NCBI GenBank assembly: GCA_963766765.1
Contig: CAVYBR010000008.1
Coordinates: forward strand, 1 to 64,000
Length of the DNA: 64,000 nucleotides
Origin: JACCQS01 sp963766765
GTDB taxonomy: Bacteria; Actinomycetota; Actinomycetes; Mycobacteriales; Geodermatophilaceae
Reading direction: 5' to 3'
The translations under genes and the position numbers were made by a program. This document shows positions 43,301-52,887 of the stretch, in pieces. The notes under the pieces were generated by a model. It saw only the letters and a program-made list of their open reading frames with translations, was not told the origin of the DNA and made no database searches. Position 1 is the stretch's first letter. Every line of letters starts with the position of its first letter.

Positions 43301-44240
43301 CGCAACCACTCCCGGCGGAGGGGACCCGGCCGACCTGAAGGGCGGAAGTCGGGACCCGGCCGCCGGGGGTGATGCCGATGTCGTGGGGCTCGGGAAGTGG
43401 CGCGCCTCGGCTTTCGTCGCGCCGGCGATGGTGCTCGTCGCGATCTTCCTGGTCTTCCCGGCCTTGTGGACCCTCTACATCGGGGTCACCAACTACCGGC
43501 TGACCGGCATCCAGGCTCGGGTGCCGGAATTCGTCGGGCTCGACAACTACGCCTCTGCTCTCGGCGACGCGAACTTCCTGAACTCGCTGTACCTGACCCT
43601 TGTCTTCGTCCTGTTCTCAGCGGTGATCGGGCAGAACGCTCTGGGCTTCGGTTTGGCGTGGCGGCTGCAGGAGGCTCGCGGCTGGGTGAAGGGCCTGGTC
43701 CAGTCTCTGGTGCTACTCGCCTGGATCCTGCCGAGCTCGATCGTCGCGTTCCTGTGGATCGCCATGCTGGACAGGGACTCCGGGACGCTGAATGCGTTGC
43801 TCGGTACGCCGGGGCTGGCCTGGCTGATCGAGTACCCGATGGTCTCGATCATCGTCTTCAACATCTGGCGGGGTACGGCGTTCTCGATGCTGCTCTATTC
43901 CGCGGCGCTGGCGTCCGTACCCCCGTCGCAATTGGAGACGGCGACGCTGGTCGGGGCCAGTCGCTGGCAGACGCTGCGGGACGTGGTCTTTCCGCACGTA
44001 CGTGGGCACGTCCTGACCAACACGCTGCTGATCAGCTTGTGGACCTTCAACGACTTCACGCCGTTCCTGATCACGGCGGGCGGCCCGAACGGCCGTACCG
44101 AGACGCTGCCGGTCTACATCTACAACACCGCGATCACCGGCGGCGAGATGGGTTACGGCGCCGCGGTGTCCCTGATCATGCTCGTGATCAACCTGATCAT
44201 CGCGATCTTCTACCTGCGTCTGCTGCGAGAGCGTCGATGA
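43272..44240 (+). CDS. sugar ABC transporter permease, MalF-type
   Basis: Intact 322-residue permease with six predicted helices after a Gly/Asp-rich cytoplasmic N-terminus. Helix regions include ASAFVAPAMVLVAIFLVFPA; the EAA loop reads SVPPSQLETATLVGASRWQT. The GTG start at 43272 lies inside the end of the binding-protein gene, and the stop overlaps the next start (GATGA). Confidence 0.92.
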   Translation: MAQTTSPATDATTPGGGDPADLKGGSRDPAAGGDADVVGLGKWRASAFVAPAMVLVAIFLVFPALWTLYIGVTNYRLTGIQARVPEFVGLDNYASALGDANFLNSLYLTLVFVLFSAVIGQNALGFGLAWRLQEARGWVKGLVQSLVLLAWILPSSIVAFLWIAMLDRDSGTLNALLGTPGLAWLIEYPMVSIIVFNIWRGTAFSMLLYSAALASVPPSQLETATLVGASRWQTLRDVVFPHVRGHVLTNTLLISLWTFNDFTPFLITAGGPNGRTETLPVYIYNTAITGGEMGYGAAVSLIMLVINLIIAIFYLRLLRERR

Positions 44241-45159
44241 CGGCGGGTACGTCGAGTCACGGCGCGATAGGCACCGGACCCGCGAGTCCGGCTGCGACGC
44301 AACCAAGTACGGCTCGGGCGGCTTCACCGCCACCGATCATGACGGCCGACAGGTGGTCGGACGGATCGGCTTCTACACGGTGATCGCGCTGGCCACTGCG
44401 TTCTTCGCGCTGCCCATGCTGTGGCTGGTGTCGACGCCGTTCGATGACACCCCTGGCCTCTCGATATCGGTGCCCGACCTGACCCTGAACAACTTCCGGG
44501 ACCTGCTGGAGAACAAGTACGCCCTTCGCTCGCTGGTCAATTCGTCCCTGCTCGCAGTCGGGACCGCCGTGCTGGTCGTCATCTTCGCGGCGCTCGCTTC
44601 GTACTCGCTATCGCGCGTACGGATTCCCGGCCGGGACATGCTGCTGTACGCGCTGCTCCTGCTGTCCTCGATTGTCACCGGTACTGCGGCGATGGTGCCG
44701 ATCTTCCTGATGATGTTCCAGCTCGGGCTGATCGACTCCCAGATCGGCGTGATCCTTGTGCTGTCCGGGGGACTGCTGCCCGCGGCGATCTTCATCCTCA
44801 AGGACTTCGTCGACACGATCCCGAAGTCGTACGAGGAGTCGGCGCGGGTGTTCGGCGCCTCGTCGTTCCAGATCCTGCGGCACATCGTCGTACCGGTGAT
44901 CCGGCCCGGCCTCGCCACCATCGCGGTCTGGACCGTCGTCAACGTATGGGGCAACTTCCTCGTACCGTTCATCCTGCTGCGGGACACGTACAAACAGCCG
45001 GCAGCGGTCCTGATGCGCACGTTCTACACCGAGGGCGGGGCGCCGAACCTGGCGCTGATCTCGACGTTCTCGCTGCTGTATTCCATCCCGGTGGTGGTGA
45101 TGTACCTGTTCGTCAACCGCAAGTACGGGTTCCGCTTCCACGGAGGGATCAAGAGCTGA
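44237..45159 (+). CDS. sugar ABC transporter permease, MalG-type (one frameshift)
   Basis: Second permease of the importer, about 307 residues. The ATG at 44237 overlaps the upstream stop; a Pro/Ala/Thr-rich N-terminus is broken near 44,350, after which VGRIGFYTVIALATAFFALP opens the membrane part. The EAA loop is DTIPKSYEESARVFGASSFQ and the C-terminus ends YGFRFHGGIKS, both typical. The stop overlaps the ATPase start by one base (TGATG). Confidence 0.9.
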
Positions 45160-46258
45160 TGGCCGAGATCGAACTGGTCGGCTTGTCGAAGGTGTATCCC
45201 GGCGACGTGCGAGCGGTGGACTCCTTGGACTTGGAGATCGCCGGACGGAGAGTTCTTCGCGCTGCTCGGTCCGTCCGGCTGTGGGAAGACGACGTTGCTG
45301 CGTACGATCGCCGGCTTGGAAGCGGCGACCGAGGGTCAGGTCCGAATCGGCGGACGAGGACGTCACCCGGCTGCCGCCAGGTAAGCGGGACCTGGCAATG
45401 GTTTTTCAGGACTACGCGCTGTTCCCGCACATGACGGTCGTGGACAACATCGCCTATCCGTTGCGGGTCAAGGGAAAGCCGAAGGAAGAACGACGCAAGG
45501 CCGCGTCCGAGGCCGGCGAAGAGCTGAGCCTTGGCGGGTTGATGGAGCGCCGCCCAGCTGAGTTGTCTGGCGGGCAGCAGCAGCGGGTGGCGTTGGCGCG
45601 GGCGGTGGCGTGTCATCCCCGGGTGTTCCTCTTCGATGAGCCACTGTCCAATTTGGACGCTCGGTTGCGGCTGGAGGCGCGGTCGTTCCTCAAGAAGTTG
45701 CAAAAGGAGCTCGGTGTCACGACGGTTTTCGTGACACATGACCAAGCCGAGGCGCTGGCGATGGCCGACCGGATAGCGGTGATGGACAAGGGGCGGATCC
45801 GCCAGGTGGGTACGCCGAAGGAGGTGTTCCAGCGGCCGGTGAACACGTTCGTGGCCAACTTCATCGGGTCGACGCCGATGAACCTGCTGCCTGGCGTTGT
45901 CGCCGGCGATGTGGTGCGGATCGCGGGGCAGCAACTGCCCTTGCCCGAAGATGTCCGCGCCGCGGTCAGTGACGGTCAGGACGTGATTGTCGGGGCTCGG
46001 CCGGAATACCTGAAGTTCTCGGCGACGACCGTACCCGGGTCTCTGTCTGGCGAGGTGACGGTCGTGGAGAACCTGGGTACGGCGGCGCTGGTCACCCTGG
46101 AAGCCGAGGGACTCTCTGTCGCGGTCACCGTGCCGGAGGGGGAGGAGCCGGAGCTGGGCGACAAGGGCTGGGTGACGACGACGCCCGGGCGGGTCCTGAT
46201 CTACAGCGCGGGTGACGGCGAACTCGTCGGGTCCGACGTCCCAGTCGCAGCTGCCTGA
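45159..46258 (+). CDS. sugar ABC transporter ATP-binding protein, MalK/UgpC-type (frameshifted near start)
   Basis: About 367 residues: nucleotide-binding domain plus C-terminal TOBE-type regulatory domain. Start MAEIELVGLSKVYPGDVRAV; two breaks near 45,245 and 45,345 obscure the Walker A (recoverable as GPSGCGKTTLLRTIAGLEAA). Then Q-loop MVFQDYALFPHMTVVDNIAY, signature ELSGGQQQRVALARAVACHP, Walker B FLFDEPLSNLDARLR and switch TTVFVTHDQAEALAMADRIA. The TOBE region includes DVIVGARPEYLKF. Last gene of the operon, unlike many actinobacteria that use a remote shared MsiK. Confidence 0.9.
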
Positions 46259-46305
46259 ACCCCTTTCGCGGTGATGCCCACAACCGCCGGATCTGGCGCC
46301 CAGCA

Positions 46306-46372
46306 CGGGACGTTATGCGCATAACGTCCCGGAAACTGGCACTGCAGCGGGACGTTATGCGCATAACGTCCC
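46306..46372. repeat. doublet of a 24-bp perfect palindrome with ATGCGCAT core
   Basis: GGGACGTTATGC and its exact complement form a 24-bp palindrome starting at 46307 (26 bp with flanks) and again at 46349, 42 bases apart, between the convergent ATPase and PEP-mutase genes. The same doublet with the same spacing recurs at 60383-60449. Confidence 0.9.
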
Positions 46373-46392
46373 AGACGTTGGGGGTCCTGCGC

Positions 46393-47226
46393 TCAGTGTT
46401 TGGCGAACAGAGCGTTCAGTTCGCCGTAGCTCAGTGACCCGTCGAGCAGTGAATAGCTGCCTGACACCAGCGCCTCGCGAATCGCGCTGTGCGCCAGCCC
46501 GTACGCGGCGACCGCGATCGAAGACCCCAGGCTCACCCGCGCGACGCCGGCGCGGGCCAGCTCGGACACCGTCGGCGACCCGTAACCAACCAGCACGTTG
46601 ACCGGCCCGTCGATGCCGGCGGTCAGCTGAGCGAGGACATCCAGGTCCGTGGTCCCCGGAACGAAGATCCCGTTGGCGCCGGCGGCCAGATATGCGCCGG
46701 CCCGGTCGAGCGTCTCCGCGAGTCGTGCGGCCGGATCGCCGACCCCCCGCAGATAGGGATCGGTGCGCGCGTTGATGAACAGCGGGATCTGCGCATCGTC
46801 GGCGGCTTGGCGGGCTGCGGCGATCCGCTCGACCTGTTCGGCTTTGTCGCGCAGCGGCGCGTCGCCGGCGTACATCCCGTCCTCGAGGTTGATACCCACG
46901 GCACCGGCGGCGAGTACGGCCCGGATGGTGTCGCCGACCCCGGCCGCGTCCGCCGCGTAACCGCTCTCGATGTCGGCTGTGACCGGCACGTCAACGGCAG
47001 CAACGATTCTCGCGGTCGCCTCCATCGCGAGCGTCCGGTCGAGTTCGTCGCCGTCGGGGAAGCCCAGGCTCCACGCCAGGCCGGCGCTGGTCGTCGCCAC
47101 CGCTGCGAGGCCCCCCGCCTCGCTGATCCGTGCGCTTGCCACGTCCCAAGCGTTGGCGAGGACAAGCGGCGTGCCGGGCGTGTGCAGGGAACCGAACAGG
47201 ACGGCTTTGTCGTGCTGGCTGGGCAT
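46393..47226 (-). CDS. isocitrate lyase/PEP mutase family protein
   Basis: TIM-barrel enzyme of 277 residues. PLVLANAWDVASARISEAGG and TSAGLAWSLGFPDGDELDRT open the barrel; DVPVTADIESGYAADAAGVG and GAVGINLEDGMYAGDAPLRD carry the metal-binding Asp/Glu residues; PLFINARTDPYLRGVGD is also conserved. The KKCGH-type catalytic motif of true isocitrate lyase is absent, so it more likely acts on a phosphonate or oxaloacetate-like substrate. Follows the ABM monooxygenase on the same strand. Confidence 0.88.
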   Translation of the reverse strand: MPSQHDKAVLFGSLHTPGTPLVLANAWDVASARISEAGGLAAVATTSAGLAWSLGFPDGDELDRTLAMEATARIVAAVDVPVTADIESGYAADAAGVGDTIRAVLAAGAVGINLEDGMYAGDAPLRDKAEQVERIAAARQAADDAQIPLFINARTDPYLRGVGDPAARLAETLDRAGAYLAAGANGIFVPGTTDLDVLAQLTAGIDGPVNVLVGYGSPTVSELARAGVARVSLGSSIAVAAYGLAHSAIREALVSGSYSLLDGSLSYGELNALFAKH

Positions 47227-47275
47227 TCGCTGCTGCTTTCGGTAGGTGAATCGTGGGCGGGGTCATACTGCGGTC

Positions 47276-47311
47276 CCCGGAGCCGCGACCGACGTTGGGT
47301 ACGGCTCCGGG
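47276..47311 (-). terminator. hairpin between ABM and PEP-mutase genes
   Basis: CCCGGAGCCG (47276-47285) pairs with CGGCTCCGGG (47302-47311) around a 16-base loop, 24 bases beyond the stop of the minus-strand ABM gene. Confidence 0.5.
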
Positions 47312-47334
47312 ACACGCTGAGTCTTGCGGAAGGG

Positions 47335-47631
47335 TCAGACGCTGACGAGCAGTTCGTGATCGATCTCCACGAAGTCCTCGATCAGTTCAGCGAAGCGCCC
47401 GGCGACGAGTTCTTTGTACGCGGGCGAGCCGGTGTGTGCGGCATAGGCCGCCTGATCGGCGAAGTGCTCCACGAAGAGCAGGTAGTCGGGCTTGTTGGGG
47501 TCTCGGTAGACGCGAAACGACAATGTTCCCGGCTCCTTGTCGGGGCCCTTCGGCGCAAACTCCGCGACGACGGCCTCCGCCTCAGCCTGCTTGCCCGGCT
47601 TGAGTGGAATCGGAAATATCTTGCTGAGCAT
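47335..47631 (-). CDS. antibiotic biosynthesis monooxygenase (ABM) domain protein
   Basis: Small ferredoxin-like-fold protein of 98 residues, family of putative quinol monooxygenases. MLSKIFPIPLKPGKQAEAEA, TLSFRVYRDPNKPDYLLFVE and HFADQAAYAAHTGSPAYKEL match the family, with the usual F-V-E strand and H-T-x-S-P motif. GGAGGA precedes the start. Substrate unknown. Confidence 0.87.
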   Translation of the reverse strand: MLSKIFPIPLKPGKQAEAEAVVAEFAPKGPDKEPGTLSFRVYRDPNKPDYLLFVEHFADQAAYAAHTGSPAYKELVAGRFAELIEDFVEIDHELLVSV

Positions 47632-47761
47632 GGGGAATCCTCCTGGATCGGTAGGGGCGTGCTGCTAGATGTGAGGCAAAGGATCATCGGCCGGTCGGGG
47701 CGCTGTCTGGCCAAATCCGGACAGCTCGTCGCCGGCACGCCCCGACCGCCCCACGGCGCAT

Positions 47762-47785
47762 TGGCGGTTTCTGCAGAAACCGCCA
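47762..47785. repeat. 24-bp palindrome, CTGCAG-core family
   Basis: Exact copy of the palindrome seen at 41534 and 41602 (core TTTCTGCAGAAA with GGCGG/CCGCC arms). This copy lies in the divergent spacer between the ABM and alkA genes, so it cannot simply be a terminator. Confidence 0.85.
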
Positions 47786-47873
47786 CGCATGGGTCGGCTG
47801 GGTTCCGGGTGACCCAGACAGGCATGTCCGAATCCGGCCAGTTCGACCGGCTCTGATGGGTTAGACATGACCG

Positions 47874-49288
47874 ATGACGACGTACTCGGCTGTGGTCACG
47901 ACCGGCATCTACTGCCGGCCGGGGTGCGGTGCCAAGCCGCGCGCGGAGAACGTCCGTACCTTCGAACTGCCGGCCGCCGCCGAGGCTGCGGGCTTCCGGG
48001 CATGCCTGCGCTGCCGCCCGTACCGAGTGGCCGGACCGATCGCGTACGACGCTCCGGAGTTCGTCTGCCGCGCGGTGCAGCTGATCATCGCGGGCGAGCT
48101 GGATGACGGAACGGAGGCGGATCTCGCGGCGCGGCTGGGCTTTTCCGCCCGGCACTTGCGGCGACTGTTCACCGAACATCTCGGCGTGACTCCGGACCAA
48201 CTCGCGCAGTCCCGTCGAGCCCACTTCGCGCGCCGCCTCCTCGACGACTCCGAACTCTCGGTGGCCGATATCGCTTTCGCGTCCGGGTTCGGCAGCCTGC
48301 GCCAGTTCAACCGCACGATGCGCGATGTCTTCCGGGGCTCCCCACGTGAGTTGCGCAACCGCCGGCGCAAGACCGACCGGCTCGTCGCCGACGGCGGCCT
48401 GACGATGCGCCTGCCGTTCCAACCGCCGTTCGACTGGGATGCGACGTCCGCATTCCTGGCCAGCCGGGCAGTCCCAGGCGTCGAGTCCGTCGAAGGCGCG
48501 GTCTACCGGCGCACGATCAGTTTGGACGCAGCGGCGGGCTTGGTCGAGGTGTCTGCCGGTGGTCCGGATCATCTGCTCATCCGCCTACACCTGCCGTACT
48601 GGGAGGGGCTCATCCACGTCGTTGAGCGGGTGGCCCGGATGGTCGGGATCGACACCGACGTAGGTCCAGCCGTGCAGGCTCTCTCCGCTGACCCAGTGAT
48701 CGGCCCGCTGGTCGGCGTCGCGCCCGGGCTCCGGGTGCCCGGTGCTTGGGGGCCGCTGGAGGTCGCGATCCAGGCCATCGCGGCCCAAGAGGCGGACCCC
48801 AACGATCCACCGAGTGCAGCCTCGACCCGCACAGTGATGGGCGGGCTGGTGGAACACCTCGGCCAACCGGTCCCTGGACTCGATCACGGGTTGACGCACT
48901 TGTTCCCATCCGCCGAAGTGCTCCAGGCCGCCGACCTCGAGTCGATCGGCCTGTCGCGAGCCGTCGCGGAGCCGATCCGGGCGCTGGCTCGCGCCGTTGC
49001 GGCTGGCGATCTCGTGCTCGACGGCCACGTCAGCCTCGGCGAGGTCGTTGCCGCGCTGACCGGCATCGTCGGAGTCGCGCAGAGCGCGGCCCAGCACGTT
49101 GCGTTGCGGCTCGGCCATCGCGATGCGTTTCCCGAGTCCGATCAGTCGTTACGCGCGGCGCTCCGTACCCTCGGACTCTCGGGTCCTGCAGAGGAGATCG
49201 CGACACGATGGCAGCCATGGCGCGCACTGGCGGCGATGCACCTGATGACCTACGCCGGCTGCGGCCGAGATCTGACCCGACCGCCTGA
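47874..49288 (+). CDS. alkA: Ada-AlkA fusion: methyl-sensing AraC regulator plus 3-methyladenine DNA glycosylase II
   Basis: DNA-alkylation response protein of about 470 residues. The N-terminal Ada zinc domain carries its four cysteines (YCRPGCGAKP and RACLRCRPYR). An AraC helix-turn-helix follows (LGFSARHLRRLFTEHLGVTP, IAFASGFGSLRQFNRTMRDV). The AlkA domain begins RLPFQPPFDWDATSAFLASR and includes the helix-hairpin-helix region. It lacks the Ada Cys321 methyltransferase domain. No stop is seen in the main frame, which runs into the next gene; a one-base shift near 49,255 gives an end RSDPTA at 49288, before an intergenic palindrome. The downstream fusion is therefore not real. Confidence 0.85.
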
Positions 49289-49305
49289 CCGACCGAGCGG
49301 GAGCC

Positions 49306-49370
49306 GAGTTGATCATCGGCAAATCGCCAATTGTTTGCGCAGAAATCCCCCATCTGCCGATGATCAACTT
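49306..49370. repeat. intergenic inverted repeat, GTTGATCATCGG family
   Basis: GAGTTGATCATCGGC (49306-49320) and GCCGATGATCAACTT (49356-49370) enclose 35 bases. The same family occurs at 63327-63410. It marks the true boundary between alkA and the CehA-like gene. Confidence 0.8.
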
Positions 49371-49382
49371 CGAGGTTGCCGG

Positions 49383-50734
49383 GTGAGTCAGGGGCCGACG
49401 GTGCGCACCGGGTTGTTCACGCCGGAGGATCGGGCAGCATCGCCGTACGCGTACCTGCCCGTTGACGTTCCGCCTGGGTGCGCGGGTCTGACCGTCGAAC
49501 TCGAGTACGACCGGTCGACTGGGGTGCTGGACCTCGGCTGTTTCGGGCCGGCCGGCTTCCGGGGCTGGTCGGGGGGCGCGCGGAGCCGGTACGTGATCAC
49601 GCCTTCGATGGCCACGCCGGGTTATCTGGCTGGCGAGCTCGAGCCGGGCGAATGGTCGGTCATCATGGGGTTGCATCGAATTCCGCCGACCGGCGTGCCT
49701 TGGCGCGTCGTGGTGACGTTGGGCAACGTCGACGCCGAGACCGAGTTCGGGCCCGTACGAGAGGGTGCGCCGCCGTTCCCCGAACGCCCGCCGCGACGGC
49801 AGCTCCCCGCCGAAGCCGGGTTCGCGTGGCTGGCCGGCGATCTGCACGCGCACACGGTGCATTCCGACGGCGATCGCACGATTGACGAACTTGCTGCGTT
49901 GGGGGTCGGTGCCGGACTGGACTTCCTCGCGGTCACCGACCACAACACGATCAGCCATCACCCGCTGCTCGCGGCGGCTGGCGCCCGCGCTGGCCTGACC
50001 CTGATTCCGGGACAGGAGGTCACGACCCATCGCGGCCACGCGAACGCCTTCGGTGACATCGGTTGGATCGACTTTCGGCAGCCGGCCGCAAATTGGGTAC
50101 GGGAGGTGGCCGGCCGCGGAGGGCTGCTCTCGATCAACCACCCACTGATGACGGATTGCGCATGGCGGCACCCACTGAGCACCCCTCCGCCGCTGACTGA
50201 GATCTGGCACTGGACCTGGCTGGACCGGCGCTGGGGTGGGCCGATGGCGTGGTGGTTGGCGTGGGATCCGGCGACGATCCCGGTCGGCGGGTCCGACTTC
50301 CACCGCCCGGACCAGGGCCGCCCCTCGGCCAGCCGGTGACCTGGGTGCTGTCGGAAGTCGCCGCCGGGGCCGTGTCGAGCGGCGGTGTGGCGAGCAGCGG
50401 TGTGGCGAGGGGCGGTGTGGCGAGGGGCGGACGGGCGAGCGGCGGTGTGGGCCGTCAAGCAGGTGCGGGCAGCGCCTCTTCGTCCCTGGGCGAAGCCGTC
50501 CTTGCGGGACTGGCCACTGGCCGTACCTCGATCAGCGCGGACCGAAACGGGCCGGTCCTGCTCCGACTCGGCGACGAACTGCTGGCCCTCGACGCTGACG
50601 GGACGATCCTGGCCGACGCCTCCGGCCGACGCCGGGTGGTCCGCGGCCCGCGGGCGTCCTTCCCCGCGCCGGCGGAACCCGGCCCGAACTGGCTCGAGGA
50701 TCACGAAACTGCGGTTCTAGCCCTCTGCGGGTAA
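49383..50734 (+). CDS. CehA/McbA-type PHP-domain metallohydrolase (one frameshift)
   Basis: Predicted metal-dependent phosphoesterase/hydrolase of about 450 residues, GTG start (VSQGPTVRTGLFTPEDRAAS). A beta-rich N-terminal domain precedes the PHP domain with GDLHAHTVHSDGD (first metal motif), DFLAVTDHNTISHHPLLAAA, PGQEVTTHRGHANAFG, LLSINHPLM and GGSDFHRPDQGRP. A break near 50,310 shifts the frame; the tail resumes LGQPVTWVLSEVAAG and ends at 50734. Inserted in the tail is a Gly/Val/Ala/Ser-rich repeat (GGVASSGVARGGVARGG) encoded by near-identical 15-base units. Substrate unknown. Confidence 0.85.
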
Positions 50735-50782
50735 CCGGTCTAGCCCTGTGCGGGTAACCGGTCTAGCCCTGTGCGGGTAACT
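50715..50782. repeat. three tandem copies of a 23-base unit
   Basis: The unit TCTAGCCCTGTGCGGGTAACC-GG occurs from 50738 and 50761, with a first degenerate copy from 50715 that includes the CehA stop codon. There are no spacers between copies, so this is not a CRISPR array. It may have arisen by slippage. Confidence 0.75.
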
Positions 50783-50805
50783 CGCCACCGTTCCCTGTGG
50801 GGTAC

Positions 50806-50952
50806 CTGGCGGTTTGCCAGCAAACCGCCAGATTGGCCACGGCGGTCTTGTTGGCCGAGTATCTGGCGTTTTGGCCAAACCGCGGGATTGGTTCGCCGGC
50901 CTTGCCCGCCGAGCCGTCCGCAAGACTTTGGCGGTTTCTGCAGAAACCGCCA
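50806..50952. repeat. cluster of three related palindromes, TGGCGGTTT family
   Basis: CTGGCGGTTTGC-CA-GCAAACCGCCAG (50806-50831), a degenerate copy CTGGCGTTTTGGCCAAACCG (about 50863-50882) and an exact CTGCAG-core copy at 50929-50952. All lie between the convergent CehA-like and VOC genes. Confidence 0.8.
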
Positions 50953-50969
50953 GATGCCGTTCGCCCGAG

Positions 50970-51371
50970 CTACGGATGGTCCGGTCGGAAGAACATCTCG
51001 AACTGGCGCTGGTCCGGATCCCGGAACGTGAGCACTGAGCCGTAATCGCGCTCCGCGACGGGTGTGTAGTCGATTCCCAGCTGTTCGAAGTGGGCCTGCC
51101 ACTCGTCCAGGGCTTCGCGGGATGTGACGAGGAAGCCGATGTGGTCCAGACCGGTTCGCGTCGGATCGAACACTTCGCCCTGATTCGCATCGTGCTGCTG
51201 GCACTCCATCACGGTGGCCGACGGCGCATGAATCAGCATCACGCCGCTCCAGCCTTCCCCGTGCACCTCCTCGAACGACGCGAATCCGAGCACCCGCTCC
51301 AACCACTGGCTTGTGACGTCCTTGTCTCGCGTCGACAGCGAGATGTGCGAGATCTTCGACCACGTCGGCAT
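50970..51371 (-). CDS. VOC-family protein (glyoxalase/dioxygenase fold)
   Basis: A 133-residue metal-dependent fold. WSKISHISLSTRDKDVTSQW opens the first beta-alpha-beta module and RTGLDHIGFLVTSREALDEW the second; YGSVLTFRDPDQRQFEMFFR closes it. His residues in SHISLS and DHIGF and Glu in FEMFF form the expected metal site. Start at the ATG at 51371, with GGAGGGA upstream. Substrate unknown. Confidence 0.88.
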   Translation of the reverse strand: MPTWSKISHISLSTRDKDVTSQWLERVLGFASFEEVHGEGWSGVMLIHAPSATVMECQQHDANQGEVFDPTRTGLDHIGFLVTSREALDEWQAHFEQLGIDYTPVAERDYGSVLTFRDPDQRQFEMFFRPDHP

Positions 51372-51568
51372 GTTCCCTCCGCACCTAGTCATGGACCGGA
51401 AACCGGTGCACTTCTTGTAGAACAGAAATTCGTCGGAGCGCAAGTGCCCAGGTCAGGCCAAGTCCAGCAAGCACAGCCCCATGCAGGCGGCCCTGACTGA
51501 CCGCAAGCCGGTCCCAACTGACCAGGATCGGATACGTTGGCCCTCGTTGGCGGCCAGGAGAGGATGAC

Positions 51569-52887
51569 ATGCGGGTCATCGTTGTGGGCGCGGGTCCGGT
51601 CGGCATGTTCTGCGGCATCACACTGGCGCGCCGCGGCTACGACGTCGTACTGGTCGATCGCGATGGCGGGCCGCCGCCCAGCGGCGGGTGGCAGCGGCGC
51701 GGCGTGATGCAGTTCCACCATCCGCACTTCTTCAGGCAGATCGTGCGGCGGGTCCTGCTCGAGAAGACCCCGGACATCTGGGATGCGTTGGTGGCGGCGG
51801 GGGCGGGCTACCGGCGGGATTCGACGGCATGCCAGAGGAGATGACCGGACTCGCGTGCCGCCGCTCGACATTCGAACACGTCCTGTGGAACATCGCGGCC
51901 CAAGAGCCGAGGCTGACGCTGAGCACCGGTCACGCCGACCGCCTCATCGCCGAAAGAGGCCGCGTCACAGGGGCCGTCGTCGACGGCCAGCAAGCAGAAG
52001 CAGACATCGTCATTTCCGCGACCGGCCGGGCGGCTCGGTTCGCCGACCACGTCAGGGCGCCCGGGGAGGGCGGTGCCTGCGGGTTCTCGTACGTCTCCCG
52101 GATGTACCGCGCTCGGGAGGGTGTCGAGCCGCCGCACGGATCTCCGCCGCTGGGAGCCATGCACCCGGGCTATCTGACAATGATGTTTCCTCAGGACGAT
52201 CGAACCCTGTCGGTACTGATTGTGCGCCCAACGAGCGACGACGACCTTGCGCTCCTCCGACACAACGAGTGCTTCGACGCCACCGCGCGAGCCGTGCCGT
52301 TGCTGGCGACGTGGACTGACCCGACGCGGTTCGAGCCGATCACAGACGTCCTCCCGGGTGGTGGTCTGACCAACACCTACCGAGGGCAGCTGGACGAGAG
52401 TGGTCGTGCGCCGTTGAGCGGCTTGTTCTTCGTCGGTGACACCGTCTCGACCACGAATCCGTCAGCCGGACGGGGTGTTTCGCTGGGTCTGAGCCAGGCC
52501 AACACGCTGCTGGATCTGCTCGCTGACGACAGCGCAAACCCCGCCGACGTGGCAGAGCGCTTCGACGCTTGGTGTGCGGACAACATCTGGCCTTGGTACG
52601 AGGATCACGTCCATTGGGACGCGGCGCTGTTGCGGCGCTTTGCCGGTGAGGACCTCGATGTCGAGGGACGGATCCCCTCCGACGTCATCTGCGCGGCTGC
52701 CGAGGTTGACCCGAGCATCATGTCGGCCGCCGGACCGTTCATGGGGATGCTGGCCACGCCGTCGATCCTGGCGGCGGTCGAGGAACGTGCGCGAGTCGTG
52801 TTGCGTACGGGATGGCGGCCGCCGTACTCGCCCGGTCCGGGCCGTGCCGAGGTCGCCGTGCTCATCCGCAACGCGACCGCCGCCTAG
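51569..52887 (+). CDS. FAD-dependent oxidoreductase/monooxygenase (one frameshift)
   Basis: Flavoprotein of about 439 residues. The N-terminal Rossmann fold is MRVIVVGAGPVGMFCGITLA. A break near 51,810 separates it from PEEMTGLACRRSTFEHVLWN and VVDGQQAEADIVISATGRAA. The second FAD motif is LFFVGDTVSTTNPSAGRGVS, characteristic of hydroxylase-type flavoproteins. Relatives include styrene-monooxygenase-like and halogenase-like proteins; the substrate is not evident. The stop overlaps the convergent lipase stop by 4 bases. Confidence 0.87.

Noticed and set aside
46489..47856. A 455-residue plus-strand open frame
   Set aside because: It lies opposite the PEP-mutase and ABM genes, both of which have strong motifs.
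47874..50339. An 821-residue open frame joining AlkA and a PHP-domain hydrolase
   Set aside because: An intergenic inverted repeat lies inside it and the second gene has its own GTG start; a lost stop codon explains the read-through.
50715..50782. Possible CRISPR array
   Set aside because: Three 23-base copies follow each other without spacers, and no cas gene is near.
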